A stretch of 12,979 nucleotides of DNA from Trachipleistophora hominis (GCA_000316135.1 JH994016.1:1073-14051), one strand, 5' to 3'. Counted from the stretch's first letter, positions 1 to 8,449 are shown. The notes: generated by a model from the letters alone, not told the origin. Translations and numbers: made by a program.

Positions 1-231
1 TCATATAGGGTAAGTTAATTGAAAAAATAGCATTTTAATCTATAAGAGGATATTATCGATTATTGTTTATAGGGGGGTATTAGTACATATGATTATAATA
101 TTGATAGATATAATGATCTATAATATTGATAAATCTCACATGTTTAAATTACATGCTCATCCTACTGATAAATCTTATTTCTTTATTACACAATTGTAAT
201 CTATTGATATATGATAATTAAAGTTTAATCA

Positions 232-245
232 TTGATAATTATCAA
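232..245. repeat. 14-bp perfect palindrome
   Basis: TTGATAATTATCAA reads the same on both strands. In DNA this A+T-rich such a palindrome may arise by chance, and no gene lies next to it, so no role is assigned. Confidence 0.45.
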
Positions 246-662
246 CAAAAGATGAGTCAAACAAGAATAAAATAATTAAAATGTGTTATTAATAACCTAA
301 TGCTATTAAATCATTATCACCGTAGTATTTAAATACAATAATTTTATCCTTAAACAAACAATAAATATACTACCTGATTAGGAAATAAATAAGAGTTAGA
401 CGTAGAACACAATGTTAATGCATAATAACCTAAGCATAAAAAACAATAATACTTAATCCTTTATTTACGCACAACTATAAAAATTATACGTTTCCCGTAT
501 TGACCAGGAGGATAGCAACAACAATATTTTAGTGTTAAATATAACAATTCCAAGAGATGATAAGAATATTAAGTAACCTTTAATAAAAATGGTAGTAATA
601 AACTCTCAATAAGAATATTAACAATAACAACCCTACAATAAAATCTTTATATCCCTAGAATT

Positions 663-765
663 AAATCTTAATAACACCACAATCTGAGCAATTCATAGAA
701 TCATAACAATTCTACAATCTAAACAATTTAAATAAAATCTTAATAACACCACAATCTGAACAATT
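663..765 (+). repeat. Duplicated 31-bp element, 72-bp spacing
   Basis: Positions 663-693 and 735-765 match at 30 of 31 bases, with core AATAACACCACAATCTG. Shorter relatives of the form ACAATCTAAACAAT recur near 713-727 and 844-857. The copies lie 100-200 bp beyond the stop of the acetyl-CoA synthetase gene. They are probably slippage or short segmental duplications; a 3'-end processing role is possible but unsupported. Confidence 0.6.
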
Positions 766-862
766 TAAATTAAATCTTAACAACTCTACAATTCAAACAA
801 TCCCACATTATTACACCCTCCTTATAAAATATTAATAATCTCTACAATCTAAACAATCGCTT

Positions 863-3800
863 TTATTCTGCTATTACTCTCCTTATCTCCTCAATACACT
901 CCTCATTAGCAATCGTACTCAAATCACCAATATCCTCTCCACACACCAATCCCTTCAACACCCTCCTCATAATTTTACCAGTCCTAGTCTTAGGCAAATC
1001 CTTCACAAAATAAACGCGTCTAGGATTGATAATAGCACCGATACGCCTCTTCAAAAAAGCACGCAATCTTCCCTCACACACATCCCCAACCACAAACAAA
1101 ACGATGCACAGCCCCGTTATTTCATCGGGAGCCCCCACCATCGCAACCTCCACCACCCGTTCATCCTCATGAACGTACTGTGAGCAAACGCTTTCTACCT
1201 CAGCAGTGCTTATACGATGACCGCTTACGTTTATTATGTCATCTGCACGGCCGCGTACGAACAGCCTGCCACGGTAGAATACGCCCTCGTCGCCCGTGTA
1301 GTACACGCCATGCTTTGTGTATGTGCTGGTGAAACGAGCGTGGTCGTTTAGTATTGTGCGTGCCATGCCGGGCCACGAGCCGTACAGCACTATTAGACCG
1401 AGCTCGTTCTCCTGTGCGAGGACGAGGCCCTCTCTGTTGAAGTGTTCCTCAATTTCATCTGACCAGTACGAGTACAACCTGCCATTAATTTTGTTAGTGT
1501 CTTTAGTATTGTTATGGTCTTTGTTGTCTTTATTGTTGTTAGGGTGGTCTTCATTATTATTAACAACTCTTCCCCCATCCTTACCCTTACTCTCATCCTT
1601 ACCCTTACCCTCATTACCCTTATCCTCACTATCCTTAACAACTCTACCCTCATTACCTTTACCCCCATCCTTACCATCATTATCTTTCCTAATTACAAAT
1701 ACCCTAATACCAAGAAAACCACGCCCTGCACATTCAGCCACCTCCCCATCAACATAAGCAACAGGGCATACAACAATACCACCCGTCTCAGTCTGCCAAT
1801 AGCAATCAATCACCGGTCTACCGTTGAACGTACGGCTGTACCACACGTACGTTTCCTTGTTGATAGGTTCACCTACACTGCCCAGCACTTGTAGGGATGA
1901 AAGGTTGTACTGCGTTGTTTTGTGTTTGCCTGTCTTTTTGTAGTTCCTTAGGGAAGGAACGGTGTACTTAGTATTTGTTTTCTTATCATTATTTTTGTTG
2001 TTATAGTTGTTATCATTAGGATGTATTGTATTATCTTTGTTATATTTGTTATCATCTTTATTATTATCTTTCTTATCGTTATTATCTTTATTATCATTGT
2101 TATATTTTTTATCTTCTCTTTTATCATCTCTTCTCTTATCATTATCATTCCTTATAATATCCTTGATAATATTCTTACCCTTAATGATGTTATCCTTAAT
2201 GATATTATCCTTAATGATGTTCTTAACAAAAATATTCTTATCATCCTTAACAGCATCCTTAACAATCTCATCAACATTCTCTCCCTTACCCTCCTCCCTA
2301 TCAACACCCCCATCCTTAACATTCTCTCCCTTACCCTCCTCCCTATCAACACCCCCATCCTTAACATTCTCATCCTCTACAACACACTCTCCCTCCTCCT
2401 CCTTCACTAATTTCCTTAACAGCCTTAACAACGTAGGCGCAGTATAAAAGTGCGTAACACCGTACCGTTCAACAATCCTCCACATCCTATAAACATCCGG
2501 ATACGTAGGCAGTCCCCCAACAACAACGCTCACCATGCCGATGCACATCGGCCCATACAACACGTACGTATGGCCGGTGATCCATCCTAAATCAGCCGTA
2601 CAGCAGAACACGCTCGTACTGCTCGTGTTGAAGCAGTGCTGCGTTGTTAGGTGGGCGTACAGTAGGTAGCCTGCCGTGGAGTGGATGATGCCTTTTGGTT
2701 TGCCTGTGCTGCCTGAGGTGTAGAGAATGAATAGGGGGTGTTCTGCTTTTACGGGTGTACATGGTATGTCCGTGTTTACGTTCATTTTTGATAAGAAATT
2801 TATCTTAGCAAAATTTTTAGAGTTAACGTTAGGGTTAGTGATGTTGGTGATAGGGTCAGTAGTGGGGTTAACGATAGGGTTACTATCATTATCCTTACCA
2901 TTATCCTTACCCTTATCATTACCATTATCCTTACCATTATCCTTATTACCATCCCTTTCACTACCCTCACAATCATTGCCACCCCTACCCTCCTCATTGC
3001 CACCCTTACCATCCCTTTCACCCCTACCTCTGCAACCATTACCACCCTTACCTCTACAATCCCCGTCAATTATTAACGCTGTGCTCACCCCTCCCTCCTT
3101 TATTATCTCCTCCACCACCTTATAAAAGTTCAACCGCTGTACTCCCCTCGTACCCTCAACCACACTGACCAGCACTTTAGCACCCGAGTCCTTAATCCTC
3201 ACCACCACACTCTCCTTAGAATACCCTCCAAACACAACGTTGTGCACCGCCCCAATACGTGCACACGCAAGCGCAACAAACAGCGTATCATCCATCATCG
3301 GCATATAAACGCACACCACGTCTCCCATACGCACGCCCAACGCGTGCAAAGCACCGGCTATCACGCACACACGTGCCTTGCACTGTGCGTACGTGTAACG
3401 TACGCTGGTGCCATCATCGTTATCGTAGATTAGGGCGGTACGATCCGGCGGGTGCCGGTCTATGGCGTTGTAGCACGCGTTGAGCGTGCCATCACTGAAG
3501 TACTCGAGTGATTGTAAATTGTTGTTTGTGCATTTTGTGGGCTGTTTGTACCAGGAGAGACGGTCTATGGCCTGTTCCAGGAAGAATGTAGGGTTGGTGA
3601 TTGAGTGGTTGTAGAGAGCGTTGTACTGCTCTTTTAGGGATGTGTTGATGTAACGGTTGCTGTTCCATGGCAGATTAAAATTACCATCAAGGGTGTTACC
3701 CGTAGTGTTTGCAGTTGCTGCGGTTGTTGTTGTATCAGTTGTAGTGGTACTATCCACCACATCCTTACCATCTACTCCCTCCACACCAATACTATCCTCT

Positions 3801-3934
3801 ACCACACCAATACTATCCTCTACCGTTCTATCACTCGTTAAACCTGTACTGATGCTAATTCCCTCCTCACCTGCCATACCTTCATTCTTATCTTTATTAA
3901 CGTTCACTAATTCGTTTTCTATTGCGTCTTTCAT
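863..3934 (-). CDS. Acetyl-CoA synthetase (AMP-forming) with low-complexity insertions
   Basis: This enzyme activates acetate to acetyl-CoA through acetyl-AMP (EC 6.2.1.1 family). Numbering is from the ATG at 3934, giving 1023 residues. The N-terminal acetyl-CoA synthetase domain starts near 88. The ATP-binding loop YTSGSTGKPKG is at about 405-415, YWQTE at 712-716, YTGD at 879-882, GRADDIINVSGHR at 895-907, and the C-terminal PKTRTGKIMRR carries the expected catalytic lysine at K987. The Trp of YWQTE matches the acetate-pocket Trp of bacterial Acs, which favours a short acyl substrate. Typical family length is about 650. The excess comes from an acidic, Thr-rich N-terminus (1-88) and Lys/Asp/Asn/Gly-rich insertions at about 289-390, 510-676 and 749-819. 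The frame stays open to 3994, but the ATG at 3934 is preferred because an ACCCTT motif lies just upstream. The enzyme is probably cytosolic; no targeting peptide is obvious from this start. Confidence 0.93.
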   Translation of the reverse strand: MKDAIENELVNVNKDKNEGMAGEEGISISTGLTSDRTVEDSIGVVEDSIGVEGVDGKDVVDSTTTTDTTTTAATANTTGNTLDGNFNLPWNSNRYINTSLKEQYNALYNHSITNPTFFLEQAIDRLSWYKQPTKCTNNNLQSLEYFSDGTLNACYNAIDRHPPDRTALIYDNDDGTSVRYTYAQCKARVCVIAGALHALGVRMGDVVCVYMPMMDDTLFVALACARIGAVHNVVFGGYSKESVVVRIKDSGAKVLVSVVEGTRGVQRLNFYKVVEEIIKEGGVSTALIIDGDCRGKGGNGCRGRGERDGKGGNEEGRGGNDCEGSERDGNKDNGKDNGNDKGKDNGKDNDSNPIVNPTTDPITNITNPNVNSKNFAKINFLSKMNVNTDIPCTPVKAEHPLFILYTSGSTGKPKGIIHSTAGYLLYAHLTTQHCFNTSSTSVFCCTADLGWITGHTYVLYGPMCIGMVSVVVGGLPTYPDVYRMWRIVERYGVTHFYTAPTLLRLLRKLVKEEEGECVVEDENVKDGGVDREEGKGENVKDGGVDREEGKGENVDEIVKDAVKDDKNIFVKNIIKDNIIKDNIIKGKNIIKDIIRNDNDKRRDDKREDKKYNNDNKDNNDKKDNNKDDNKYNKDNTIHPNDNNYNNKNNDKKTNTKYTVPSLRNYKKTGKHKTTQYNLSSLQVLGSVGEPINKETYVWYSRTFNGRPVIDCYWQTETGGIVVCPVAYVDGEVAECAGRGFLGIRVFVIRKDNDGKDGGKGNEGRVVKDSEDKGNEGKGKDESKGKDGGRVVNNNEDHPNNNKDNKDHNNTKDTNKINGRLYSYWSDEIEEHFNREGLVLAQENELGLIVLYGSWPGMARTILNDHARFTSTYTKHGVYYTGDEGVFYRGRLFVRGRADDIINVSGHRISTAEVESVCSQYVHEDERVVEVAMVGAPDEITGLCIVLFVVGDVCEGRLRAFLKRRIGAIINPRRVYFVKDLPKTRTGKIMRRVLKGLVCGEDIGDLSTIANEECIEEIRRVIAE
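2273..2362 (-). repeat. Exact 45-bp tandem duplication inside the coding region
   Basis: Positions 2273-2317 and 2318-2362 are identical. On the minus strand they encode two copies of the 15-residue unit VKDGGVDREEGKGEN, in frame, within the second low-complexity insertion of acetyl-CoA synthetase. The exact identity implies a recent duplication and shows that the insertion grows in multiples of three without disturbing the enzyme. Confidence 0.9.
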
Positions 3935-3946
3935 GAAAGGGTCAAA
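3935..3946 (-). promoter_or_regulatory. CCC-type start-proximal motif of the acetyl-CoA synthetase gene
   Basis: The minus strand reads TTTGACCCTTTC directly before the ATG, with four bases between CCC and ATG. A similar ACCCTT stands before the zinc-finger gene. Microsporidian genes are known to carry a short C-rich motif close to the start codon. The motif selects this ATG over the in-frame ATG at 3994, which has none. Confidence 0.6.
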
Positions 3947-4048
3947 CAAACACGAAATATTAAAAAAATGAAATGCACAAATTAGAATGTTCATGGAGTT
4001 AAGGCGTACGATTGGTTATAAAAGGAGAGTTTGGTGATTAATTAATTG

Positions 4049-4217
4049 AGATTTGTTAATCTACTATAAATTAATAGAGATTTGTAAATCTACCATAAAT
4101 TAGAGAGATTTGTTAATCTTTTGTAAATCTATTGCTAATTAATAGAGATTTGCTAATCTATTGCTAATTAATAGAGATTTGTAAATCTTTTGCTAATTAA
4201 TAGAGATTTGTTAATCT
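4049..4217. repeat. Array of six AGATTTGTTAATCT-like palindromes
   Basis: Six copies of AGATTTG(T/C)(T/A)AATCT start at 4049, 4078, 4106, 4146, 4175 and 4204, giving spacings of 29, 28, 40, 29 and 29. Each copy has AGATT and AATCT as inverted arms around a 4-bp centre. A half copy, TTTGTAAATCT, fills the 40-bp gap. The spacers share TATTGCTAATTAATAG-like sequence. The array begins 115 bp upstream of the acetyl-CoA synthetase ATG. It may be a minisatellite or a cluster of binding sites for a dimeric protein; the sequence alone cannot decide. Confidence 0.75.
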
Positions 4218-5296
4218 ACTGCTAATATCTAATTAACCATTAGTAGTGTTCAATTAATCTGTTGTAAATTATGTGATTGGATGGTAGAATAGATTAGAAA
4301 AGATTAAATACTAATAAATGATTATAATAGAATGGAATAGATAGAATGGAATAGAAGATTAGGTAATGTTAATTAATTAATTAATTTTAATTAATGTTAG
4401 AAATTACATATAAATAATAAAACAGCATTAACAATTCATACTATTATAATTATTAATTAATTAGGAAATATAAAAGATTTTAATACTCTCCCTACCTGTT
4501 TTAGAATATTAATTATTCATACAATGGTATTTTAACCATTCTTGTACTTATAAATTATACTATATACCTGTATAGATTATTAAAGTACTATTATCATTCT
4601 TTTGTTAGTAATTATAGGCTATTATACTAAATATGTTAATACTAATCTTAATATCATTCTGGTATATATGTTTATGATTATTACTTTGTTAATTTAACAT
4701 TTATTCTTTGTTTTGGTTATTAAATCTAAATTTATCATTTCATCATATTACTTATTTTATTTTTATTATGTTATCATTTTGTATAGTAATGCTTATACTA
4801 TAGGATAGGTAGTTCGCTATAGTATGGTTTCTTTAAAGATTATAAACTTTATTTAAATATCACCATTGTATGGTTCATGTAAAGATTGGAATGAATTACT
4901 CTCTTTAATTATTTTAAAAATACTTTCTTTCTCTTTAAATATTTTCTTTTCTCTTTTTGTTCTGTTAAACTATTCGTTATAATCACCGTATAAAACATTT
5001 AATTGTATCTTAATACTACGATTAAATTGTTACTCCTTGGTTGTTTATTATAAATTATTATTATTTATATTTTCTATTTAATCTTTAGCTGCTATTTTAC
5101 GTATTTAATGTAATTAATGTACGAGTAGTTTGTCATAAGATGTTAATCCTTAATTAATATAAAATATTTAATGTAATTTTATTTTTTATTTCTTTATCTT
5201 ATTGTTTATAAATACTTTTTAAGAATCCTTTAGTGTATAATTTTATTTAATATCGTTTGTATAATTTTATATTTATAGTTTCTTTACGGGTATAGT

Positions 5297-5329
5297 AAAT
5301 TATAATTAAATTATAATTAAATTATAATT
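5297..5329. repeat. Three exact tandem copies of an 11-bp unit
   Basis: AAATTATAATT is repeated at 5297, 5308 and 5319 without change. This is simple slippage-type DNA in the spacer. Confidence 0.75.
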
Positions 5330-5833
5330 AATTTATTTTAATAGTATAAAATAATATGTTTAATGTAAAAAGAGAATGTTTAACATTAAACAGTATTAAA
5401 ATTTACAATCACTAAGGCTGATCATAATCATTAGCTAATCCTATAATTTAATATTTTATGTTTCTCTAATAACATTACGTTATTTATAATTTAACATGCC
5501 TTATTATCTTTTATTTCATACCCATTAAACTATTCTTAACTATTTTAAAGTGTTATCATTACAATCTTTATATCATATGTTAAATATTACTATGATAATG
5601 GTGATAGACTGTCATCCTGTAGTATTCCTTAATCTATACCATTTTAACTCTTTTATCATTAAATCTAAGTTATTCTTTCTTATAAATTCTTAATTTATTT
5701 AACATTAATACTGTTTGTTATTATAGATCGTATTAAAATACCTTTAACTCAACAATTTGTATAATTTACGTGTTAGTATTTCTTGTTTGATGGTATTAAC
5801 CGTTTTTAGAACCTACGGTTTATTAACCTTTTA

Positions 5834-6057
5834 ATTTATATTTACAGTATCATTAGTTTATAATACTATAAATTAATGATATTAAAAACTAATAATAGTA
5901 TAAAGATTAATTATAAATTATAATAGTTATAAATTATAATAATATAAGGATTAATTATAAATTATAATAGTTATAAATTATAATAATATAAGGATTAATT
6001 ATAAATTATAATAGTTATAAAGATTAATTATAAATTAATGATACTGTAAATATTAAT
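5834..6057. repeat. 31-bp inverted repeats flanking a 44-bp tandem array
   Basis: The left arm, 5834-5864, and the reverse complement of the right arm, 6027-6057, match at 29 of 31 bases. The core TTTACAGTATCATTA is perfect (5841-5855 and 6036-6050). Between the arms, a 44-bp unit beginning GATTAATTATAAATTATA is present exactly twice (5905-5948 and 5949-5992), followed by a 28-bp partial copy at 5993 and a further GATTAATTATAAATTA at 6022. The structure ends about 70 bp past the stop of the zinc-finger gene. Inverted ends around an A+T interior could form a large hairpin or be a relic of a small non-coding element. Confidence 0.75.
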
Positions 6058-6127
6058 TTTTATTATAAATTCTTATTATTAATTCTTATTATTAATTCTT
6101 ATTTACAAAACGGTACAACACGTTTAA

Positions 6128-7162
6128 TTAAAAATAGGGAATATTACCAAATGCATACTTAGGCGTATCTTTGCTTTCATCAGATGGGCTGTTTGTTGTT
6201 TGGTGGTTGGAGTGATTAAAAATGGTGGGCTGTGTATTTGATGGGATAGTATGGGGGGTATCGTAGTTATAGGGGGGTACAAAATTATGATTAATAGGAT
6301 TAATGATAGGATTAGTATCGGTATGAGCGTTGGTATGAGTGTTAATATACCTATCATTAATGGATCTATTATTATCATGTCTATCATCAATGGATCTATC
6401 ATGCCTATCATAATTGTCATTAACAGGCCTATCATAATTGTCATTATCATACCTACCATCATTGCTAAATACAATCTCATGCCCATCAAACACATCCACA
6501 TACCTTCTTAAATCAACCCATCGCTTAGACGTACTATCAGCACTGCCCAGCTCATCAACCATCCCCCTCAACACCTCATAATTATGTACAAAGGCTCTCC
6601 GGTACTCCTCCAAATACGCGTGTGGTGTAAGTTGCATATAACGGTAACGTAGTTCATCGGGTGATGCTGATATTAAATTGGTATTGCCTGGATATGATGA
6701 GAATATCCAACGTGGTGGATCGTATAGTGATGAGCGCTTTCTGTATGGTTTGGAGGGTTGTTGGGCGTATTCTCTTTTTGGAATGCTGTCTTGTACGTAA
6801 TTTGTTCTATCATTTCTATAATCTGTTCTACTTCTATCATTGTCTCTTTGTCTATAATTTGTTCTGTTGCCATCTCTGTAATCATCTCTACCTGTTCTAC
6901 TCCTATCGTTATAATCATCTCTACCTGTTCTACTCCTATCGTTATAATCATCTCTACCCGTTCTACCTCCATCTCTATAATCAATTCTACCCGTTCTACC
7001 TCCAGAACCATAATCATCTCTACCTGTTCTACCCCCATCCCTATAATTAGTACTAAATCCCTCCATCGCCCTATACTTTTCTATTTCACCCGATAGCGGG
7101 TGATAAAACTTGCAGTTCTTGTACCGACACCCTCCAGAAAGATAAAACTTGCATGCCTTCAT
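6128..7162 (-). CDS. CCCH zinc-finger protein, probable Nup42/NUPL2-like nucleoporin
   Basis: The protein has 344 residues. An N-terminal CCCH finger has C4, C12, C17 and H21 (C-x7-C-x4-C-x3-H), placed right at the N-terminus as in animal NUPL2. Residues about 40-100 are an 11-residue repeat of the type DDYNDRSRTGR. A compact central region, 152-205, begins WIFSSYPGN, continues with SPDELRYRYMQL, and looks mostly helical; this pattern resembles the C-terminal Gle1-binding region of NUPL2/Nup42 as I remember it. Residues 235-344 are Asn/Asp/His/Thr-rich low complexity. FG repeats, usual in Nup42, are absent. If the assignment holds, the protein works with Gle1 and a DEAD-box helicase in mRNA export at the pore's cytoplasmic face. 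Otherwise it is an RNA-binding CCCH protein of unknown role. The start is supported by an AACCCTTC motif 11 bases upstream and by the finger beginning at residue 4. Confidence 0.85.
   Translation of the reverse strand: MKACKFYLSGGCRYKNCKFYHPLSGEIEKYRAMEGFSTNYRDGGRTGRDDYGSGGRTGRIDYRDGGRTGRDDYNDRSRTGRDDYNDRSRTGRDDYRDGNRTNYRQRDNDRSRTDYRNDRTNYVQDSIPKREYAQQPSKPYRKRSSLYDPPRWIFSSYPGNTNLISASPDELRYRYMQLTPHAYLEEYRRAFVHNYEVLRGMVDELGSADSTSKRWVDLRRYVDVFDGHEIVFSNDGRYDNDNYDRPVNDNYDRHDRSIDDRHDNNRSINDRYINTHTNAHTDTNPIINPINHNFVPPYNYDTPHTIPSNTQPTIFNHSNHQTTNSPSDESKDTPKYAFGNIPYF
6863..7045 (-). repeat. In-frame 33-bp repeats encoding an Arg/Asp/Gly-rich 11-residue unit
   Basis: The encoded units run DDYGSGGRTGR, IDYRDGGRTGR, DDYNDRSRTGR (twice) and DDYRDGNRTNY, a regular 11-residue period over residues about 40-100. 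The unit mixes RG and acidic-Tyr motifs. It is likely disordered, and RGG-like character suggests RNA or protein contacts. The repeat number may vary between strains. Confidence 0.85.
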
Positions 7163-7178
7163 TTATTTGTGAAGGGTT
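7163..7178 (-). promoter_or_regulatory. CCC-type start-proximal motif of the zinc-finger gene
   Basis: The minus strand reads TTAACCCTTCAC followed by AAATAAATG, with CCC eleven bases before the ATG and a T-rich run just upstream. It matches the ACCCTT found before the acetyl-CoA synthetase gene, and C/G are otherwise rare in this flank. Confidence 0.6.
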
Positions 7179-7628
7179 AAAAAATTAAATACGCTAAGTA
7201 TTTCGTGGTTTTGTACGGTTTGTGTTGGGGATTGGTTGGATGGTTTAAATTTTGATGGTTTATGAGTATTTATGAATATTGGGAGGTTGTTCATGAATAT
7301 TGGAGATTGTTTATGAGAGTGAATTGAATAGTATAGATGAATTGGAGATTGTTTATGAGAGTGAATTGAATAGTATAGATGAATTGGAATGGTTCAAAAT
7401 GAATAACAGATAGTAATCTATAGTACAAAATAGTAATGTATAATAACACAGTGATTAATATTTCATTTTACTTGCAGTAATCATAAGAAAAAAGAATATA
7501 TAAACAGGCGTATTGTAATAAAATTGATATGAAATACAAGAGAATCACCAAAATAAATATTTTACTCTTCTAATACAATTTAAATAACTGTTTATTAAAG
7601 AATACATCACCGGTTATCGTATAAAACA
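7179..7628. other. Intergenic region upstream of the zinc-finger gene
   Basis: No gene is visible. It contains a 42-bp tandem duplication at 7299-7382 and a third diverged half unit (GAATATTGGGAGGTTGTTCATGA-like) just before it. As the 5' flank of the minus-strand gene at 7162 it probably holds that gene's promoter; no clear TATA box was identified. Confidence 0.5.
7299..7382 (+). repeat. Two exact tandem copies of a 42-bp unit
   Basis: Positions 7299-7340 and 7341-7382 are identical, each starting ATTGGAGATTGTTTATGAGA, and a third copy begins at 7383 but breaks off after ATTGGA. The exact identity suggests a recent duplication. It lies 137 bp upstream of the zinc-finger gene's ATG. Confidence 0.9.
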
Positions 7629-8449
7629 ATGATAGAAAGGCTTAGTCTTACGTTCTCTACAGCATTGCAATTGATGAGATATAGTTTTAGAAATTTTAAC
7701 TTTTTATTACGTTCAGGTAAATCATTTAACGTGATAGTAGAATTAGTTGAAAACAACGGTACAATACGAGAAATTAAAATTTATTGGATTGAAGTAGAAT
7801 TTAAGGATGATGATGGAAAGAAAAGGAACTGGTGATATTTGATGAGATGGTTGTTGAAGTGATTTTAATTGTAAAAGAAATGTGGGATGAAGTAAAGAAT
7901 CGTGGATTGAAAAGGAAAAAGGTTGAAGAAGAAAAGGGATAAAATTAGAAAATTAGTGGATGAAAAGTTAAGATACATAAAAAGGAAGAAAAAATTATAA
8001 GTATGCTTATAAATGCTGATAGGTGTCTTTTAAGTCATTAGAAACGTATACAAACAGAATGTACGAATGAACAAAAGCTTAAAATAGAAAAGAATACGAG
8101 TAATGATAACAGCAGCATGCCTAAACGGTTCTATAGGTTAATTAATTGAAGAAAAATGGATTTAACTATTGAAGTAAGAAGAATAGATTAGATACAATCA
8201 ATCGTAAAGAGAAGGTTCAAAGAAAAATAGACAAAAGGAAAGGAATGATTAAAATATACAATTGTAACTAACATATATCTACTGTACAATCTCTCTACAA
8301 AATATATCTGGCGTGGAAACTAAAAGGAGGAAGAACAGCATATTCTTCTAATACAACCTTCTATACCACCAAGAAATAACAAAAATCATTACTTACCAGT
8401 GTTACGCTACATGAACAGAGACGTAACACACCTAACAATATTTTTCTAG
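7629..8449 (+). pseudogene. Decayed gene, first part: Lys/Glu-rich protein of unknown family
   Basis: A 68-codon frame opens with ATG at 7629 and ends at TGA 7833. The protein-like reading then moves to another frame at 7832 (VIFDEMVVEVILIVKEMW onward to TAA 7940), moves again at 7939 (DKIRKLVDEKLRYIKRK onward to a TAA near 8000), and from 8003 to TAG 8447 stays in one frame with about seven stops. That last frame includes MPKRFYRLIN, KYTIVTNIYLLYN, and PSIPPRNNKNHYLPVLRY near 8357-8410. Successive frameshifts that join compatible Lys/Glu-rich helical sequence, plus few stops for DNA this A+T-rich, indicate a degraded gene. No domain is recognised. The N-terminal 68 codons could be a short real gene, but no CCC motif precedes it. 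Confidence 0.5.

Larger units (their letters stand above)
1..862. other. A+T-rich 3' flank of the acetyl-CoA synthetase gene
   Basis: No gene is visible on either strand; stops are dense in all frames. The stretch holds small imperfect repeats, including two copies of a TATAATATTGATA-type word near 94-131, a short palindrome at 232-245 and a duplicated 31-bp element at 663-765. It is the downstream side of the minus-strand gene ending at 863. No AATAAA lies directly after that stop on the minus strand. Confidence 0.6.
3995..6127. other. Extremely A+T-rich intergenic spacer
   Basis: About 2.1 kb with no open frame longer than roughly 60 codons that looks like protein. It separates the start of the acetyl-CoA synthetase gene from the end of the zinc-finger gene. 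By eye it is clearly richer in A+T than the 7.4-12.9 kb region. It contains a palindrome array (4049-4217), a triple 11-bp repeat (5297-5329), a GTTTAATGT/ACATTAAAC inverted pair (5358-5366 and 5383-5391), and a 44-bp tandem array framed by inverted repeats (5834-6057). The plus strand has TATAAAAGG near 4017; it faces away from the acetyl-CoA synthetase gene and no gene follows it. Confidence 0.6.

Noticed and set aside
1565..1680. CTTACCC-type runs resembling telomeric repeats
   Set aside because: They are irregular, lie within the coding frame and encode the Lys/Gly/Glu/Asp tract; there is no uniform 6-7 bp unit.
1317..3125. Several long plus-strand and alternate-frame ORFs rich in Leu, Ser, Ile or Pro across the acetyl-CoA synthetase gene
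   Set aside because: They are mirror or shifted readings of the gene and its low-complexity tracts, with no sensible composition or motif.
3935..3994. A 20-residue longer N-terminus of acetyl-CoA synthetase, hydrophobic (ICAFHFFNISCLF), starting at 3994
   Set aside because: It could pass for a signal sequence, but the CCC-type motif lies inside this stretch directly before the ATG at 3934, and acetyl-CoA synthetases of this group are not normally secreted.
6251..7096. ORFs in other frames over the zinc-finger gene, rich in Ile, Tyr or Cys repeats
   Set aside because: They come from the 33-bp and Asn/Asp repeats read out of frame; the minus frame has the zinc finger and a supported start.
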